Source: Actinoplanes utahensis (GTDB lineage: Bacteria; Actinomycetota; Actinomycetes; Mycobacteriales; Micromonosporaceae). From it: a stretch of 64,000 nt of DNA. Where the stretch lies: positions 43,508 through 107,507 of the forward strand of contig NZ_BOMZ01000040.1 of the NCBI RefSeq assembly GCF_016862455.1, written 5' to 3'. A program made the translations under genes and the position numbers. Of the stretch, positions 1 to 7,488 are shown piece by piece. Within the stretch, counting starts at the first letter, position 1. Each line of letters begins with the position of its first letter. Below the pieces are notes generated by a model. The model was not told the DNA's origin. It did not search any database and saw only the letters and a list, made by a program, of their open reading frames with translations.

Positions 1-20
1 TCCGCGATCCTGCCGGGGTT

Positions 21-76
21 GTGGAGTCCGGCCGAGTTTCGGTCGTGAGCCGCGCCGACCTCGCGCGGACTGCCAC
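21..76 (-). terminator. stem-loop downstream of the amidoligase gene
   Basis: GTGGAGTCCG (21-30) can pair with CGGACTGCCAC (66-76) with one bulged base. It lies just past the stop of the minus-strand amidoligase gene, so it may act as its terminator. The arm resembles the hairpins at 6016-6056 and 10679-10715. Confidence 0.4.
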
Positions 77-84
77 GGTTCCTT

Positions 85-1164
85 TCATGGCCCGTACGAC
101 ATCCGGGTCTTCGCCATCGCCTCGGCCGCCATCTCCAGCAACGCCTGCACCGCATGGTCCGCCGCCGCCGGCGGGGGGATCGGAGTGGGATCGAGGCAGC
201 GGTCGAGGAGCAGCTCGACCAGCGCGGCCCGGTCGACGATCTCGTCGGCGTCGATGGCTCCGGGGAGGATGCGGATCTCCACCGTGTCGCGGATCGGCGT
301 GTCGGTGAGCAGCTGGGTCAGGTTGACGTCGAAGAACTTCGAGATCTCACCGGCTGCGGCGGCCTGACGTATCTCGGTCATGGACGGGGCCCGGTCCCCG
401 GCCACGGCGTCGACGAGCGGGGCCGGCAGCGGGGCCAGGCGGCGGCAGGCCGGGTTGGTGGCCAGCAGGTGCCGCAGCGGCTCACGCCAGTGCGCGAAGA
501 GCCGGACCAGGTTCGCCAGGGCGGCCGGCTCGCGGAACGGCCCGCCGTCCAGGTGCAGGTGCACGGCCGCCTCGCGCGGCACGACGAAGCCGAGCTCGCG
601 TGCGGCGCCGAGCAGCGTGGACAGGGCGTCGTGATGATTCTCGGACAGCGGCGGGGTGACGATCTCGCAGGGACGTTCCCGTTCGCCGCCGGCCGGGGAG
701 GCCAGCGCGATGGTGACGCCCGCCGCGTCGTTCAGGCGGACGATGTCACCGTGGCGTTCGGTGGTGACACCCCACAGGCGGGCCGCCGGTTCGAGCACGT
801 CGCGCAGCGGGGCGCCCGGATCGCAGTGCGCGGCCAGCAGCCGCAGCAGCCGGGCGTCGTCGGTGAGGATCCGGTGCCAGCCGGGGATCGCCGGGGCGGC
901 CCGGTCCAGGCCGTGCAGCAGGGTGACGTCGTCGACCAGGGTGCAGAGCGGTGCACCGTCCGGACGGCGCACCTCGAACCCCTGGGTCAGGTGCAGGAAC
1001 CGCCCCAGGCCCGGGACCAGGGACGGTTCGCTGTCGTGGTGCCAGATCGGCCGGGCGTGGCCCCCACCGCGCCCGGCCAGGTGCTCCGCGAGGGTGCGCC
1101 GGCTGACTCCCGGGGGAGCCATCAGCTCGATCTCGAAGCCGATCCGCCGGCGCAGCACGGTCAC
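85..1164 (-). CDS. amidoligase family protein (GCS-like fold)
   Basis: 359 aa. Matches the putative amidoligase group (Amidoligase_2), relatives of glutamate-cysteine ligase that form amide bonds on peptides or small molecules using ATP. Visible motifs are GFEIEL at residues 9-14 (E11 and E13 as likely metal ligands), CEIVTPPL, AAVHLHLDGG and VEIRILPG near the C-terminus. The GTG start was chosen because it overlaps the TGA of the preceding gene as GTGA; the open frame continues upstream but there only shadows that gene. It is the last gene of a three-gene overlapping minus-strand operon with a sigma factor and a membrane repeat protein. The substrate is unknown; the repeat protein is a reasonable suspect (inference). 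Confidence 0.82.
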   Translation of the reverse strand: MTVLRRRIGFEIELMAPPGVSRRTLAEHLAGRGGGHARPIWHHDSEPSLVPGLGRFLHLTQGFEVRRPDGAPLCTLVDDVTLLHGLDRAAPAIPGWHRILTDDARLLRLLAAHCDPGAPLRDVLEPAARLWGVTTERHGDIVRLNDAAGVTIALASPAGGERERPCEIVTPPLSENHHDALSTLLGAARELGFVVPREAAVHLHLDGGPFREPAALANLVRLFAHWREPLRHLLATNPACRRLAPLPAPLVDAVAGDRAPSMTEIRQAAAAGEISKFFDVNLTQLLTDTPIRDTVEIRILPGAIDADEIVDRAALVELLLDRCLDPTPIPPPAAADHAVQALLEMAAEAMAKTRMSYGP

Positions 1165-1994
1165 GGCCGGATCGGCAGTCTCTTGCCGGCCAGCAGCCGC
1201 TTGCCGCCCTCGACCTTCGCCTCGTACGCGTTGTCCAGCTTCCACAGCCCGGCCAGTTTCGCGGCGTCGTCGTAGTCGTACCCGGCGTTGAAGAACGCGT
1301 CCACCCGCCGGGCCTCCTGACCCGCCTTGACGTCCGCCGGGTCCGGGGTCACCGGCAGCTTCTTCTCCCCGGCGAGCAGCCGCCGCCCGGCCTCGATCTT
1401 GGCGGCGTACGGGTCGGCCAGCTTCCAGATCTTCGCCAGCTTCACCGCGTCCTCGTAGTCGTAGCCCGACTGGAAGTACTCGGTGATCCGCCGGTCCTGC
1501 TCGGTGGGGCCCCCCACCTCGCCGGTCGGGTTCGGCACCGGCTGCACCGGCAGCGTCTCCCCGGCCAGCAGCTTCAACCCGGCGAGCGCCTTGACGTCGC
1601 CGACGTCGTCCTCGTTCAGGTTCCACAGCCCGGCCAGTTCGACCGCGTTGTCGTACCCGAACCCGGCCTCGAAATAGGCCTTGTGCCCCCGCTCGATGTC
1701 CGCGTCGCTCAGCACCGGCGGAACCGACGGGCTGGGCGCGGCGGCCGGCTGGAACGCCGGGACGGTGGCGGCCGGGGTCACCGACGGCCCGGCCGGCAGG
1801 ATCGCCGGGAGCTGGGTGACGCCGGCGATCAGGCCGGCGCTGAGCGCGACCCCGCCCGCGGCCTGCGCGCCGCGGCGGCGCCAGGTGTATCGCTTGGCCA
1901 GTTCCTCGACGCGGGCGTAGACCGCAGCGGGATCCGGCGTCTCGTTCTCGTGCTTGGTGAAGGCTTCGCGCAGCCGGTCCTGGTGCTCGGTCAC
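1161..1994 (-). CDS. membrane-anchored protein with three C-terminal repeats
   Basis: 277 aa. Residues 1-40 are charged and cytoplasmic-looking, followed by one transmembrane segment (about 43-67), a Pro/Ala-rich linker, and three copies of a roughly 50-residue repeat at about 97-149, 167-214 and 229-274. Each repeat follows the pattern FxxGYDYxDAxxLAxLWxL...LLAGxxLP. The GTG start overlaps the TGA of the sigma-factor gene. Its position directly behind a SigE-type sigma factor and its topology suggest an anti-sigma or signal-sensing role, but no known anti-sigma domain is recognised. It could instead be the substrate or scaffold for the amidoligase encoded next. Confidence 0.75.
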   Translation of the reverse strand: MTEHQDRLREAFTKHENETPDPAAVYARVEELAKRYTWRRRGAQAAGGVALSAGLIAGVTQLPAILPAGPSVTPAATVPAFQPAAAPSPSVPPVLSDADIERGHKAYFEAGFGYDNAVELAGLWNLNEDDVGDVKALAGLKLLAGETLPVQPVPNPTGEVGGPTEQDRRITEYFQSGYDYEDAVKLAKIWKLADPYAAKIEAGRRLLAGEKKLPVTPDPADVKAGQEARRVDAFFNAGYDYDDAAKLAGLWKLDNAYEAKVEGGKRLLAGKRLPIRP

Positions 1995-2509
1995 AACCTC
2001 TCCTCGGCGGGTACTCGTTGTTCCGACTCGCGGTCGAGCCGGAGGTTCCTCAATGCCCTGGACGCATGGCTGCGTACCGTCGCGGGCGCGCAGCCGAGCA
2101 GGTCGGCGATGGCGTCGTCGTCCAGTTGCTCGTAGTAGCGCAGCACCAGCACGGCGCGCTGCTTGCGACCGAGGGTCTTCAGCCGGTGCCACAGCGCGTC
2201 CGCCTCGACCACCCCGTCGGCGTGGTCGCGGACCCCGCCGCGAGCGTCGTCCAGCTCGATCAGCCGTTCCCCGGCGGCGTGCACGTGCCGGGCGGCCCAG
2301 CTGCGCCGCCACGACAGGTACTCGTTGAGCACCATGCGCCGGACGTACGCCTCCGGTGAGTCGGCGTCACTGATCCGTTTCCACCGGACCTGGGCCCGGG
2401 CCAGCACCTCCTGCACCACGTCCTGGGCGAGATCCCGGTCGCCGGTGAGGACGACCGCGTAACGCAACAGGCTGGGCAGGCGGGCCAACGCGAATTGCTC
2501 GAAGGTCAC
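1991..2509 (-). CDS. SigE-family RNA polymerase sigma-70 factor
   Basis: 172 aa, the usual size for actinobacterial SigE-family ECF-type sigma factors. Region 2 is seen in GDRDLAQDVVQEVLARAQVRW (about residues 23-43), and the region 4 helix-turn-helix in LDDDAIADLLGCAPATVRSH near 130-150. GTG start at 2509. It should direct RNA polymerase to a small regulon that probably includes its own operon. First gene of a three-gene unit with GTGA overlaps at both junctions, implying translational coupling to the repeat protein and amidoligase. Confidence 0.88.
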   Translation of the reverse strand: MTFEQFALARLPSLLRYAVVLTGDRDLAQDVVQEVLARAQVRWKRISDADSPEAYVRRMVLNEYLSWRRSWAARHVHAAGERLIELDDARGGVRDHADGVVEADALWHRLKTLGRKQRAVLVLRYYEQLDDDAIADLLGCAPATVRSHASRALRNLRLDRESEQRVPAEERL

Positions 2510-2585
2510 ACCTCATCGACGCACGCCGGGCGCCCGCTGTGCACTCGTTACGAAGATTATTTTCCCCGCACTAGATAGAGAGCCT

Positions 2586-2608
2586 GCTAAGCAGCTAGCC
2601 TGCTTAGC
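2586..2608. promoter_or_regulatory. palindromic operator of the PadR/ABC operon
   Basis: Perfect 9-base inverted repeat GCTAAGCAG / CTGCTTAGC around a 5-base spacer, ending on the base before the ATG of the PadR gene. Its position suggests autoregulation by PadR. The half-site GCTAAGC also occurs before the ABC exporter at 42.9 kb. Confidence 0.7.
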
Positions 2609-2935
2609 ATGACACCGCGGCCGTGGCTGCACGGCTTCCTCGATCTCTGCCTCCTCGCCATGCTGCGCGAGCGGCCCGACTACGGCTACGGGCTGGCCCA
2701 GCGCCTGGCCGCGGCCGGCGTCGCCGACGTGCCCGGCGGCACGCTCTATCCCGCCCTGCTGCGCCTCGAGCAGCAGGGCCTCGCCTCGCCCAGCTGGGCG
2801 CCGTCCGAGGCCGGCCCGCGCCGTAAGTATTACGAGATCACCCCGGCCGGCCGGGCCGCGCTGGACGCCCAGGCCGCCGAGTGGCGAGGGTTCCGCGACG
2901 GCGTCGACTCACTGATCGGAGAGCACGTCCGGTGA
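2609..2935 (+). CDS. PadR-family transcriptional regulator
   Basis: 108 aa. PadR winged-helix domain over nearly the full length: LDLCLLAMLRERPDYGYGLAQRL followed by the wing region GTLYPALLRLEQQGL and the typical RKYYEITPAGRAAL. PadR proteins are usually ligand-released repressors of efflux systems. The ATG directly follows a perfect palindrome, so the gene probably represses its own operon. Its TGA overlaps the GTG of the ABC ATPase gene. Confidence 0.9.
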   Translation: MTPRPWLHGFLDLCLLAMLRERPDYGYGLAQRLAAAGVADVPGGTLYPALLRLEQQGLASPSWAPSEAGPRRKYYEITPAGRAALDAQAAEWRGFRDGVDSLIGEHVR

Positions 2936-3738
2936 ACGACTGGCCCCTGCGATTCGAGGCCGAGCTGGTCCGGCTCGGCGTCCAGCCCCAGCGCGCCCGG
3001 CAGCTCAGCGTGGAGACCGCCGCGCAGGCCGGCGAGCACGCGGCCGACCCGGACGGCTTCTTCGGCCCGGCCCACCTCTACGCCCGGCACCTGGTCGCCG
3101 AGCTGCGGGCCCCACTGCCGGACACCCGCTGCCCCACCGGCCGGGTCATGCTCCGGCTCACCGGCGTCGGCAAACGGTTCCGGCGGCGCACCGTCCTCAC
3201 CGGCGTCGACCTGACCGTCCGCGGCGGCGAGGTGGCCGCGATCGTCGGCGCCAACGGCTGCGGCAAGTCCACCCTGCTGCGCATCTGCGCCGGGCTCACC
3301 ACGCCCACCAGCGGCACGGTCCACCGCACCCGCCGGGTCGGGTTCGTGCCGCAGGACGGCGGCACCGCCGGGTGGCTCACCGCCGACGAGCACTTCACCC
3401 TGTTCGGCGTGGCCGCCGGGATGACCCCGCGCAAGGCCCGGTCGACCGGCACCCACCTGGCGTCCCTGCTGGCCTGGCGGCCCGGCCGCACCCAGCCGGT
3501 CCAGGAGCTGTCCGGCGGCACCCGGCAGAAACTCAACCTGATCCTCGGCGAGCTGCACGGGCCCGACCTGCTGCTGCTCGACGAGCCGTACCAGGGCTTC
3601 GACCAGGGGGCCTACCTCGACTTCTGGCGCCAGGTCCGCAGCTGGCGCGACGCCGGCCGCGCCGTCGTGGTCGTCACCCACCTGCTGCACGAGCTGCAGC
3701 ACGTCGACCACGTCCTCGACCTGGGAGCCGCCGCATGA
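2932..3738 (+). CDS. ABC transporter ATP-binding protein
   Basis: 268 aa. About 65 N-terminal residues form a helical segment of the kind that accompanies PadR-linked ABC operons; a nucleotide-binding domain follows with Walker A GANGCGKST, signature LSGGT, Walker B LLLLDEP and switch histidine in VVVTHLLHE. The GTG start overlaps the PadR stop (GTGA) and the gene end overlaps the permease start (ATGA). It energises the membrane partner encoded next; substrate unknown, probably a drug or lipid. Confidence 0.88.
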   Translation: MNDWPLRFEAELVRLGVQPQRARQLSVETAAQAGEHAADPDGFFGPAHLYARHLVAELRAPLPDTRCPTGRVMLRLTGVGKRFRRRTVLTGVDLTVRGGEVAAIVGANGCGKSTLLRICAGLTTPTSGTVHRTRRVGFVPQDGGTAGWLTADEHFTLFGVAAGMTPRKARSTGTHLASLLAWRPGRTQPVQELSGGTRQKLNLILGELHGPDLLLLDEPYQGFDQGAYLDFWRQVRSWRDAGRAVVVVTHLLHELQHVDHVLDLGAAA

Positions 3739-4415
3739 CCGCGTTCGTGGTGGCCGGGCTGTCCGCCCGCGAGGTGTCCCGCCGCCGGGCCGCCCTGCTG
3801 CTGATGATCACCCTGCCGCTCTGGTTCTACCTGGCCCGGCGCGACCTGACCGGCCAGTCCACCCGCATGCTCACCCTCGGCATGGCCTGGGCCGTCTCCA
3901 CCGTGACCCTCTTCGTGGTCAACGCGGCCCGCGGCGTCGACCCGCGCCTGCGCCTCACCGGCGCCTCGGTGCCCGGCATCTTCGGCGGGCGGCTGCTCGC
4001 GATGAGCGGGTTCGGCCTGCTGCTGACCGCGATCTACCTGACCCTCGTCACCCTCGACCAGGACTTCCTGCGCCCCTGGGCAGTCGGCGTGATGATGCTG
4101 GTCACCGCCCTGGTCGCGGCGCCGTTCGGCAGCCTGATCGGCGCCCTGCTGCCCCGTGAGCTCGAAGGCGCCCTGGCCCTGTTCAGCGTCTGCGCCGTCC
4201 AGATGCTCGCCGACCCGGCCGGCACGGTCGCCAAGTTCCTGCCGTTCTGGTCCTCCCGGGAGATCGGCTCCTACGCCGTCGACGGCGGCGGCGCCGACGT
4301 GCTGTGGCGTGGCCTCGCCCACGCGGCGCTGGTCTGGCTGCTCTGCACCGGCCTCACCCTGGCCGTCTTCGCCCGCCGCCTGCGGGTCGCCCGCTATCCC
4401 GAGCCGGAGTCGTGA
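3735..4415 (+). CDS. ABC-2 type transporter permease
   Basis: 226 aa with about six hydrophobic segments (near residues 15-32, 45-65, 85-105, 115-140, 145-165, 195-218). This is the layout of a compact ABC-2 exporter permease with no other domain. The ATG overlaps the ATPase stop as ATGA, so the two are translationally coupled. Third gene of the PadR operon. The transported compound cannot be inferred. Confidence 0.82.
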   Translation: MTAFVVAGLSAREVSRRRAALLLMITLPLWFYLARRDLTGQSTRMLTLGMAWAVSTVTLFVVNAARGVDPRLRLTGASVPGIFGGRLLAMSGFGLLLTAIYLTLVTLDQDFLRPWAVGVMMLVTALVAAPFGSLIGALLPRELEGALALFSVCAVQMLADPAGTVAKFLPFWSSREIGSYAVDGGGADVLWRGLAHAALVWLLCTGLTLAVFARRLRVARYPEPES

Positions 4416-4504
4416 CGGCCGGCGCGGCGTTCATCTCCGGGCGTTCCCTGCCGATGGGGGAGATGTCCGGTCTGTCGTGAAGTGGCGTGTCACAGAGGTG
4501 GAAG

Positions 4505-5188
4505 ATGAGCAACGGTACGGCTGGTTCGATCTCCCTTCCCGGCGGGGAGGGAGCGGTGGAGATGCCGGAGATCGGGACGCCCGTGTTCCTCGTCGTCGGG
4601 GAAGGGCTGAATCTGCGCTCGAAGCTGGAAGCGGTCGACGGCACGGCGCTCACCGTGACCGCGCCGCTGGAGACCGTCGGCCTGCAGATGTTCGAGCCCG
4701 GCCGGGAATTCGAGATCTTCTGGGCGCCGCCGCGGAGCCGGGTCGTGCTGCCCTGCCGGCTCGCCGCGGTGACCGAGAAACCGCCGATGCGCTGGACGCT
4801 CGTACCGACCGCGCCGGCCCGGCACGACAACCGGCGCGAGTTCGTGCGCGGCGGGGCGGGCGCGGTCGTACGTCTCGACGCGGCGATCAGCGGCCAGCCC
4901 AAGGAGGGCGTGCTCCTGGACATCAGCGAAGGCGGGCTGCGCTGCTGGGTCGACGAGCCGGTCACCCTCGCCCCCGGCGACCAGGTGCAGGCGACGGTGT
5001 GGCTGGGCACCGCGGAGGCCCGGTTGAGCGGGCTCGTGCACACGGTGCGGCCGGCGCCCTACGGCGATCCGGGCGAACACCTCATCCTCACCTTCGACAC
5101 CAAGGAGGAGGTGGGCCGCATGATCCGCCAGTACATCATGGCCTGGGAGATCGGCGAACGCCGCCGCAACCACCGCACCACCCGCTGA
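4505..5188 (+). CDS. PilZ domain protein (cyclic-di-GMP receptor)
   Basis: 227 aa. The N-terminal half resembles the YcgR-type flagellar-brake N domain; the C-terminal half is a PilZ domain with the cyclic-di-GMP signature RREFVR and the downstream DISEGG motif. An upstream in-frame ATG at 4487 exists, but the ATG at 4505 has the better ribosome binding site (GAGGTGG). Probably a cytosolic c-di-GMP-dependent effector of motility or surface behaviour. The GGDEF-EAL protein at 54-56 kb is a possible source of the signal. Confidence 0.85.
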   Translation: MSNGTAGSISLPGGEGAVEMPEIGTPVFLVVGEGLNLRSKLEAVDGTALTVTAPLETVGLQMFEPGREFEIFWAPPRSRVVLPCRLAAVTEKPPMRWTLVPTAPARHDNRREFVRGGAGAVVRLDAAISGQPKEGVLLDISEGGLRCWVDEPVTLAPGDQVQATVWLGTAEARLSGLVHTVRPAPYGDPGEHLILTFDTKEEVGRMIRQYIMAWEIGERRRNHRTTR

Positions 5189-5240
5189 GCTCGCCGAATC
5201 GCCCGCTCCGGCCGGTGGCGGCGGTTCGATCCGAGGCGGC

Positions 5241-5452
5241 GATGGTGCGGCTGAGGCTGCGAGGGTGCGGCTGAGGCTGCGAGGGTGCGGATCAAGGCTG
5301 CGACGGTACGGCCGGGGGCTGCGACGGTGCGGCTGAGGGCTGCGACGGTGCGGCTGAGGGCTGCGACGGTACGGCCGGGGGCTGCGACGGTGCGGCCGGG
5401 GGCTGCGACGGTGCGGCTGAGGGCTGCGAGGGGTGCGGCTCAGGGCTGCGAC
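5241..5452. repeat. 21-bp tandem repeat array
   Basis: About ten copies of a unit close to GGCTGCGACGGTGCGGCTGA with period 20-21. The variable positions are mainly CGGTA/CGGTG and GGCTGAG/GGCCGGG. It fills most of the 353-base gap between the PilZ gene and the convergent sporulation gene. Because 21 is a multiple of three, the array gives repetitive open frames on both strands, but none has a start and context that convince me. Confidence 0.85.
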
Positions 5453-5541
5453 GGGCGTACCGGAACGGGGTCGTGGGGTCTGCTCTGCCGACGCCCGGAC
5501 CGGGAAGCCTGCGGTGACCGGCGGCGGTCTCGGCCCAGCGA

Positions 5542-5925
5542 TCAGCGGCGCCGGCGGCGCACGATGGAACGGGCGACCAGTAGGGCGACGATGGCGACCA
5601 GTTGGCCGCCGATGGCGAGTCTGTTGACGTCGACGGCGGGGCGCCAGAGGGCGTCGCCGTTGCGGATGACGTAGACGCCGGCCGGGCGGGCGGAGAATCC
5701 GAAACCGCCGCCGGAGCCCTCACCCTGTGGGGTCTCGGAGTCCTCGCCGGTGGCGGCGGTGCCGCTGCCGCCACCTCCTCCGCCGCCTCCGGTGACGGTG
5801 GCCACCGGGACGACGGTGACGCCGTCGCGTTCGATCGGGGCGCCGAAGACCCGGCTGACCATTGCTGATTCGGTGCCTGCGCGGGCCCGGTCCAGGATCT
5901 CGCCGACACTGATTTTCGATGGCAT
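5542..5925 (-). CDS. GerW-family sporulation protein (YtfJ-like)
   Basis: 127 aa. The N-terminal domain MPSKISVGEILDRARAGTES and the phrase RDGVTVVPVATVTGGGG are typical of GerW/YtfJ spore-associated proteins; then an acidic linker, GGFGFSARPAGVYVI, and a C-terminal membrane segment (about 103-122) ending in a basic tail. The ATG at 5925 is chosen because GGAGGGTGG lies just upstream and the family begins here. The oligo-Gly stretch is longer than usual. Role inferred from the family: spore maturation or germination. Confidence 0.82.
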   Translation of the reverse strand: MPSKISVGEILDRARAGTESAMVSRVFGAPIERDGVTVVPVATVTGGGGGGGGSGTAATGEDSETPQGEGSGGGFGFSARPAGVYVIRNGDALWRPAVDVNRLAIGGQLVAIVALLVARSIVRRRRR

Positions 5926-6015
5926 GTGGTTCCACCCTCCGCGTCGAGTTCTCCCCTCAGGGTCCGCCGGGAAGCCGGATCGCGCAGCCCCGCTTCGTCC
6001 CGGACCGGACTTAGG

Positions 6016-6056
6016 CATGTGGAGTTCGGGCGCGTATGACGGCCGAACTCCACATG
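6016..6056. terminator. 14-bp perfect inverted repeat, probable terminator-like hairpin
   Basis: CATGTGGAGTTCGG (6016-6029) and CCGAACTCCACATG (6043-6056) pair perfectly around a 13-base loop. It sits upstream of the sporulation gene and far from the LacI gene end, so its role is uncertain. Related arms occur at 21-76 and 10679-10715. Confidence 0.55.
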
Positions 6057-6200
6057 ATCGACTCATCGCCGGCCGCGTGCCTGGTTCACACGTCGGGCCG
6101 CACGCCTGGCCCACGTCGGGCCGCAAGCCGGCTGCACATCGGGCTGCACGCCCGGCTGCACGCCTGGTTCACGCCGGCCGCGCGTCGGGCCGCACGCCCG

Positions 6201-6260
6201 GCTCACGCCCAACCACCCCGGCTCACGCCCAACCACCCCGGCTCACGCCCAACCACCCCG
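6201..6260. repeat. three exact copies of a 20-bp repeat
   Basis: GCTCACGCCCAACCACCCCG is repeated three times without change, flanked by degenerate copies of GCACGCCCGGCT from about 6100 to 6300. The 405-base gap 5926-6330 holds this array and the hairpin at 6016-6056 and no credible gene. Confidence 0.85.
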
Positions 6261-6330
6261 GCTCACGCCCGGCCCACGCCCGGCCCATGCCTGGCTCACG
6301 CTGGTCGTACGCCGGGGGTGGGTTGGCTGG

Positions 6331-7422
6331 TCAGGCGGGGGGTGGGGCCGTGCTGGCGCGGGTGACGAGGCGGGTGGGGACCAGGTCGGTGCCGGGGCCG
6401 GCCGGTTCGGCGTGGATCTGGCGTAGCAGCGCCTCGACGCAGCGCCGGCCGACCTCCGCGAAGTCCTGGTGGACGGTGGTCAGCGGCGGCAGATAGGAGG
6501 CGGCGTCGGCGATGTCGTCGAAGCCGGCGACGCTGACGTCGGCGGGGACGCGGCGGCCGCTCTCGTGCAGGGCGCGGAGGACGCCGAGGGCCATCTGGTC
6601 GTTGGCGGCGAAGATGGCGGTGCATGCCGGGTCGGCGGCCAGCCGCAGGCCGGCGTGGTAGCCGGAGTCGGCGGACCAGTCGCCGCGTTCCAGTGGCGGG
6701 ACGGGGCGGCCGGCCTGTTCGAGGACTTGGCGCCAGGCGCCGGCGCGGCGTTCGGCGGCGAAGGACTCGGCGGGGCCGGCGACGTGCCAGACGGTGCGGT
6801 GACCGAGGTCGAGCAGGTGGCGGACGGCCTGGCGGGTGCCGTCGGCCTGGTCGGTGTCGACGACGGGATAGCGGTCTCCGGCGTCGGAGTCGACGACGAC
6901 CACGTGCACGCCGGGCGGCAGCGCGACGGCGGTCGCGTCGAGCAGGTGTACCTCGATGATCAGGATGACGCCGTCGACGGCCAGCTCACCCATTCTTGTG
7001 AACGCTCCCATGACGTTGTCCTGGGTGGGCACGCCGACCGGGATGAGGGTTATCGCGTAGCCCTCGGCGGCGGCGTGCGTGGCGATCGCCTCGACGGTGC
7101 GGCTGTTGCCGGTGGAGGAGAGCCCGAACAGGATGACGCCGATGGTGTTGAACCTGCCGTAACGCAGCGAGCGGGCCGCGCTGTTGGGCCGGTAACCCAA
7201 CTGGCTCATGGCGGCGAGCACCTGCTCGCGGGTGGTTTCGACGACACCGGGCAGGCCGTTGGCGACGCGCGAGACGGTCTGCGAGGAGACCCCGGCGAGG
7301 CGGGCCACGTCGGCCATGGAGACGCGTTGCTTGCGCCGGCCGCCGGGGACGTCCGAGGCGGCACGGAGCCGGGGCGGTTCGATCTTGATCACTCCTTGAC
7401 CGTGATTTGTGGCCCGTGCCAC
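6331..7422 (-). CDS. LacI-family transcriptional regulator
   Basis: 363 aa. Helix-turn-helix MADVARLAGVSSQTVSRVANG (about residues 36-56), then a periplasmic-binding-protein-like effector domain with FAANDQMALGVLRAL and VSVAGFDDIADAASYLPPLTTV. The annotated GTG at 7422 overlaps a TATAGT box, so a start at the GTG at 7392 or the ATG before the helix-turn-helix is possible. Divergent from a sugar ABC importer and separated from it by two copies of its likely operator; expected to be a sugar-responsive repressor. Confidence 0.9.
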   Translation of the reverse strand: MARATNHGQGVIKIEPPRLRAASDVPGGRRKQRVSMADVARLAGVSSQTVSRVANGLPGVVETTREQVLAAMSQLGYRPNSAARSLRYGRFNTIGVILFGLSSTGNSRTVEAIATHAAAEGYAITLIPVGVPTQDNVMGAFTRMGELAVDGVILIIEVHLLDATAVALPPGVHVVVVDSDAGDRYPVVDTDQADGTRQAVRHLLDLGHRTVWHVAGPAESFAAERRAGAWRQVLEQAGRPVPPLERGDWSADSGYHAGLRLAADPACTAIFAANDQMALGVLRALHESGRRVPADVSVAGFDDIADAASYLPPLTTVHQDFAEVGRRCVEALLRQIHAEPAGPGTDLVPTRLVTRASTAPPPA

Positions 7423-7434
7423 TATACGGCAGCC

Positions 7435-7472
7435 ATGTTTACGTAAACATGGCGCTCATGTTTACGTAAACA
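7435..7472. promoter_or_regulatory. two LacI operators between regulator and importer
   Basis: ATGTTTACGTAAACAT (7435-7450) and ATGTTTACGTAAACA (7458-7472) are near-identical palindromes 23 bases apart, about two helical turns. The first covers the likely -35 region of the LacI gene; the second lies just upstream of the permease ribosome binding site. Together they would control both directions. Confidence 0.85.
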
Positions 7473-7488
7473 CCCTACAGAGGGGGAA

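Noticed and set aside
154..1275. 373-codon plus-strand frame opposite the amidoligase
   Set aside because: Antisense shadow with low-complexity Arg/Gln composition; the minus-strand frame carries clear family motifs.
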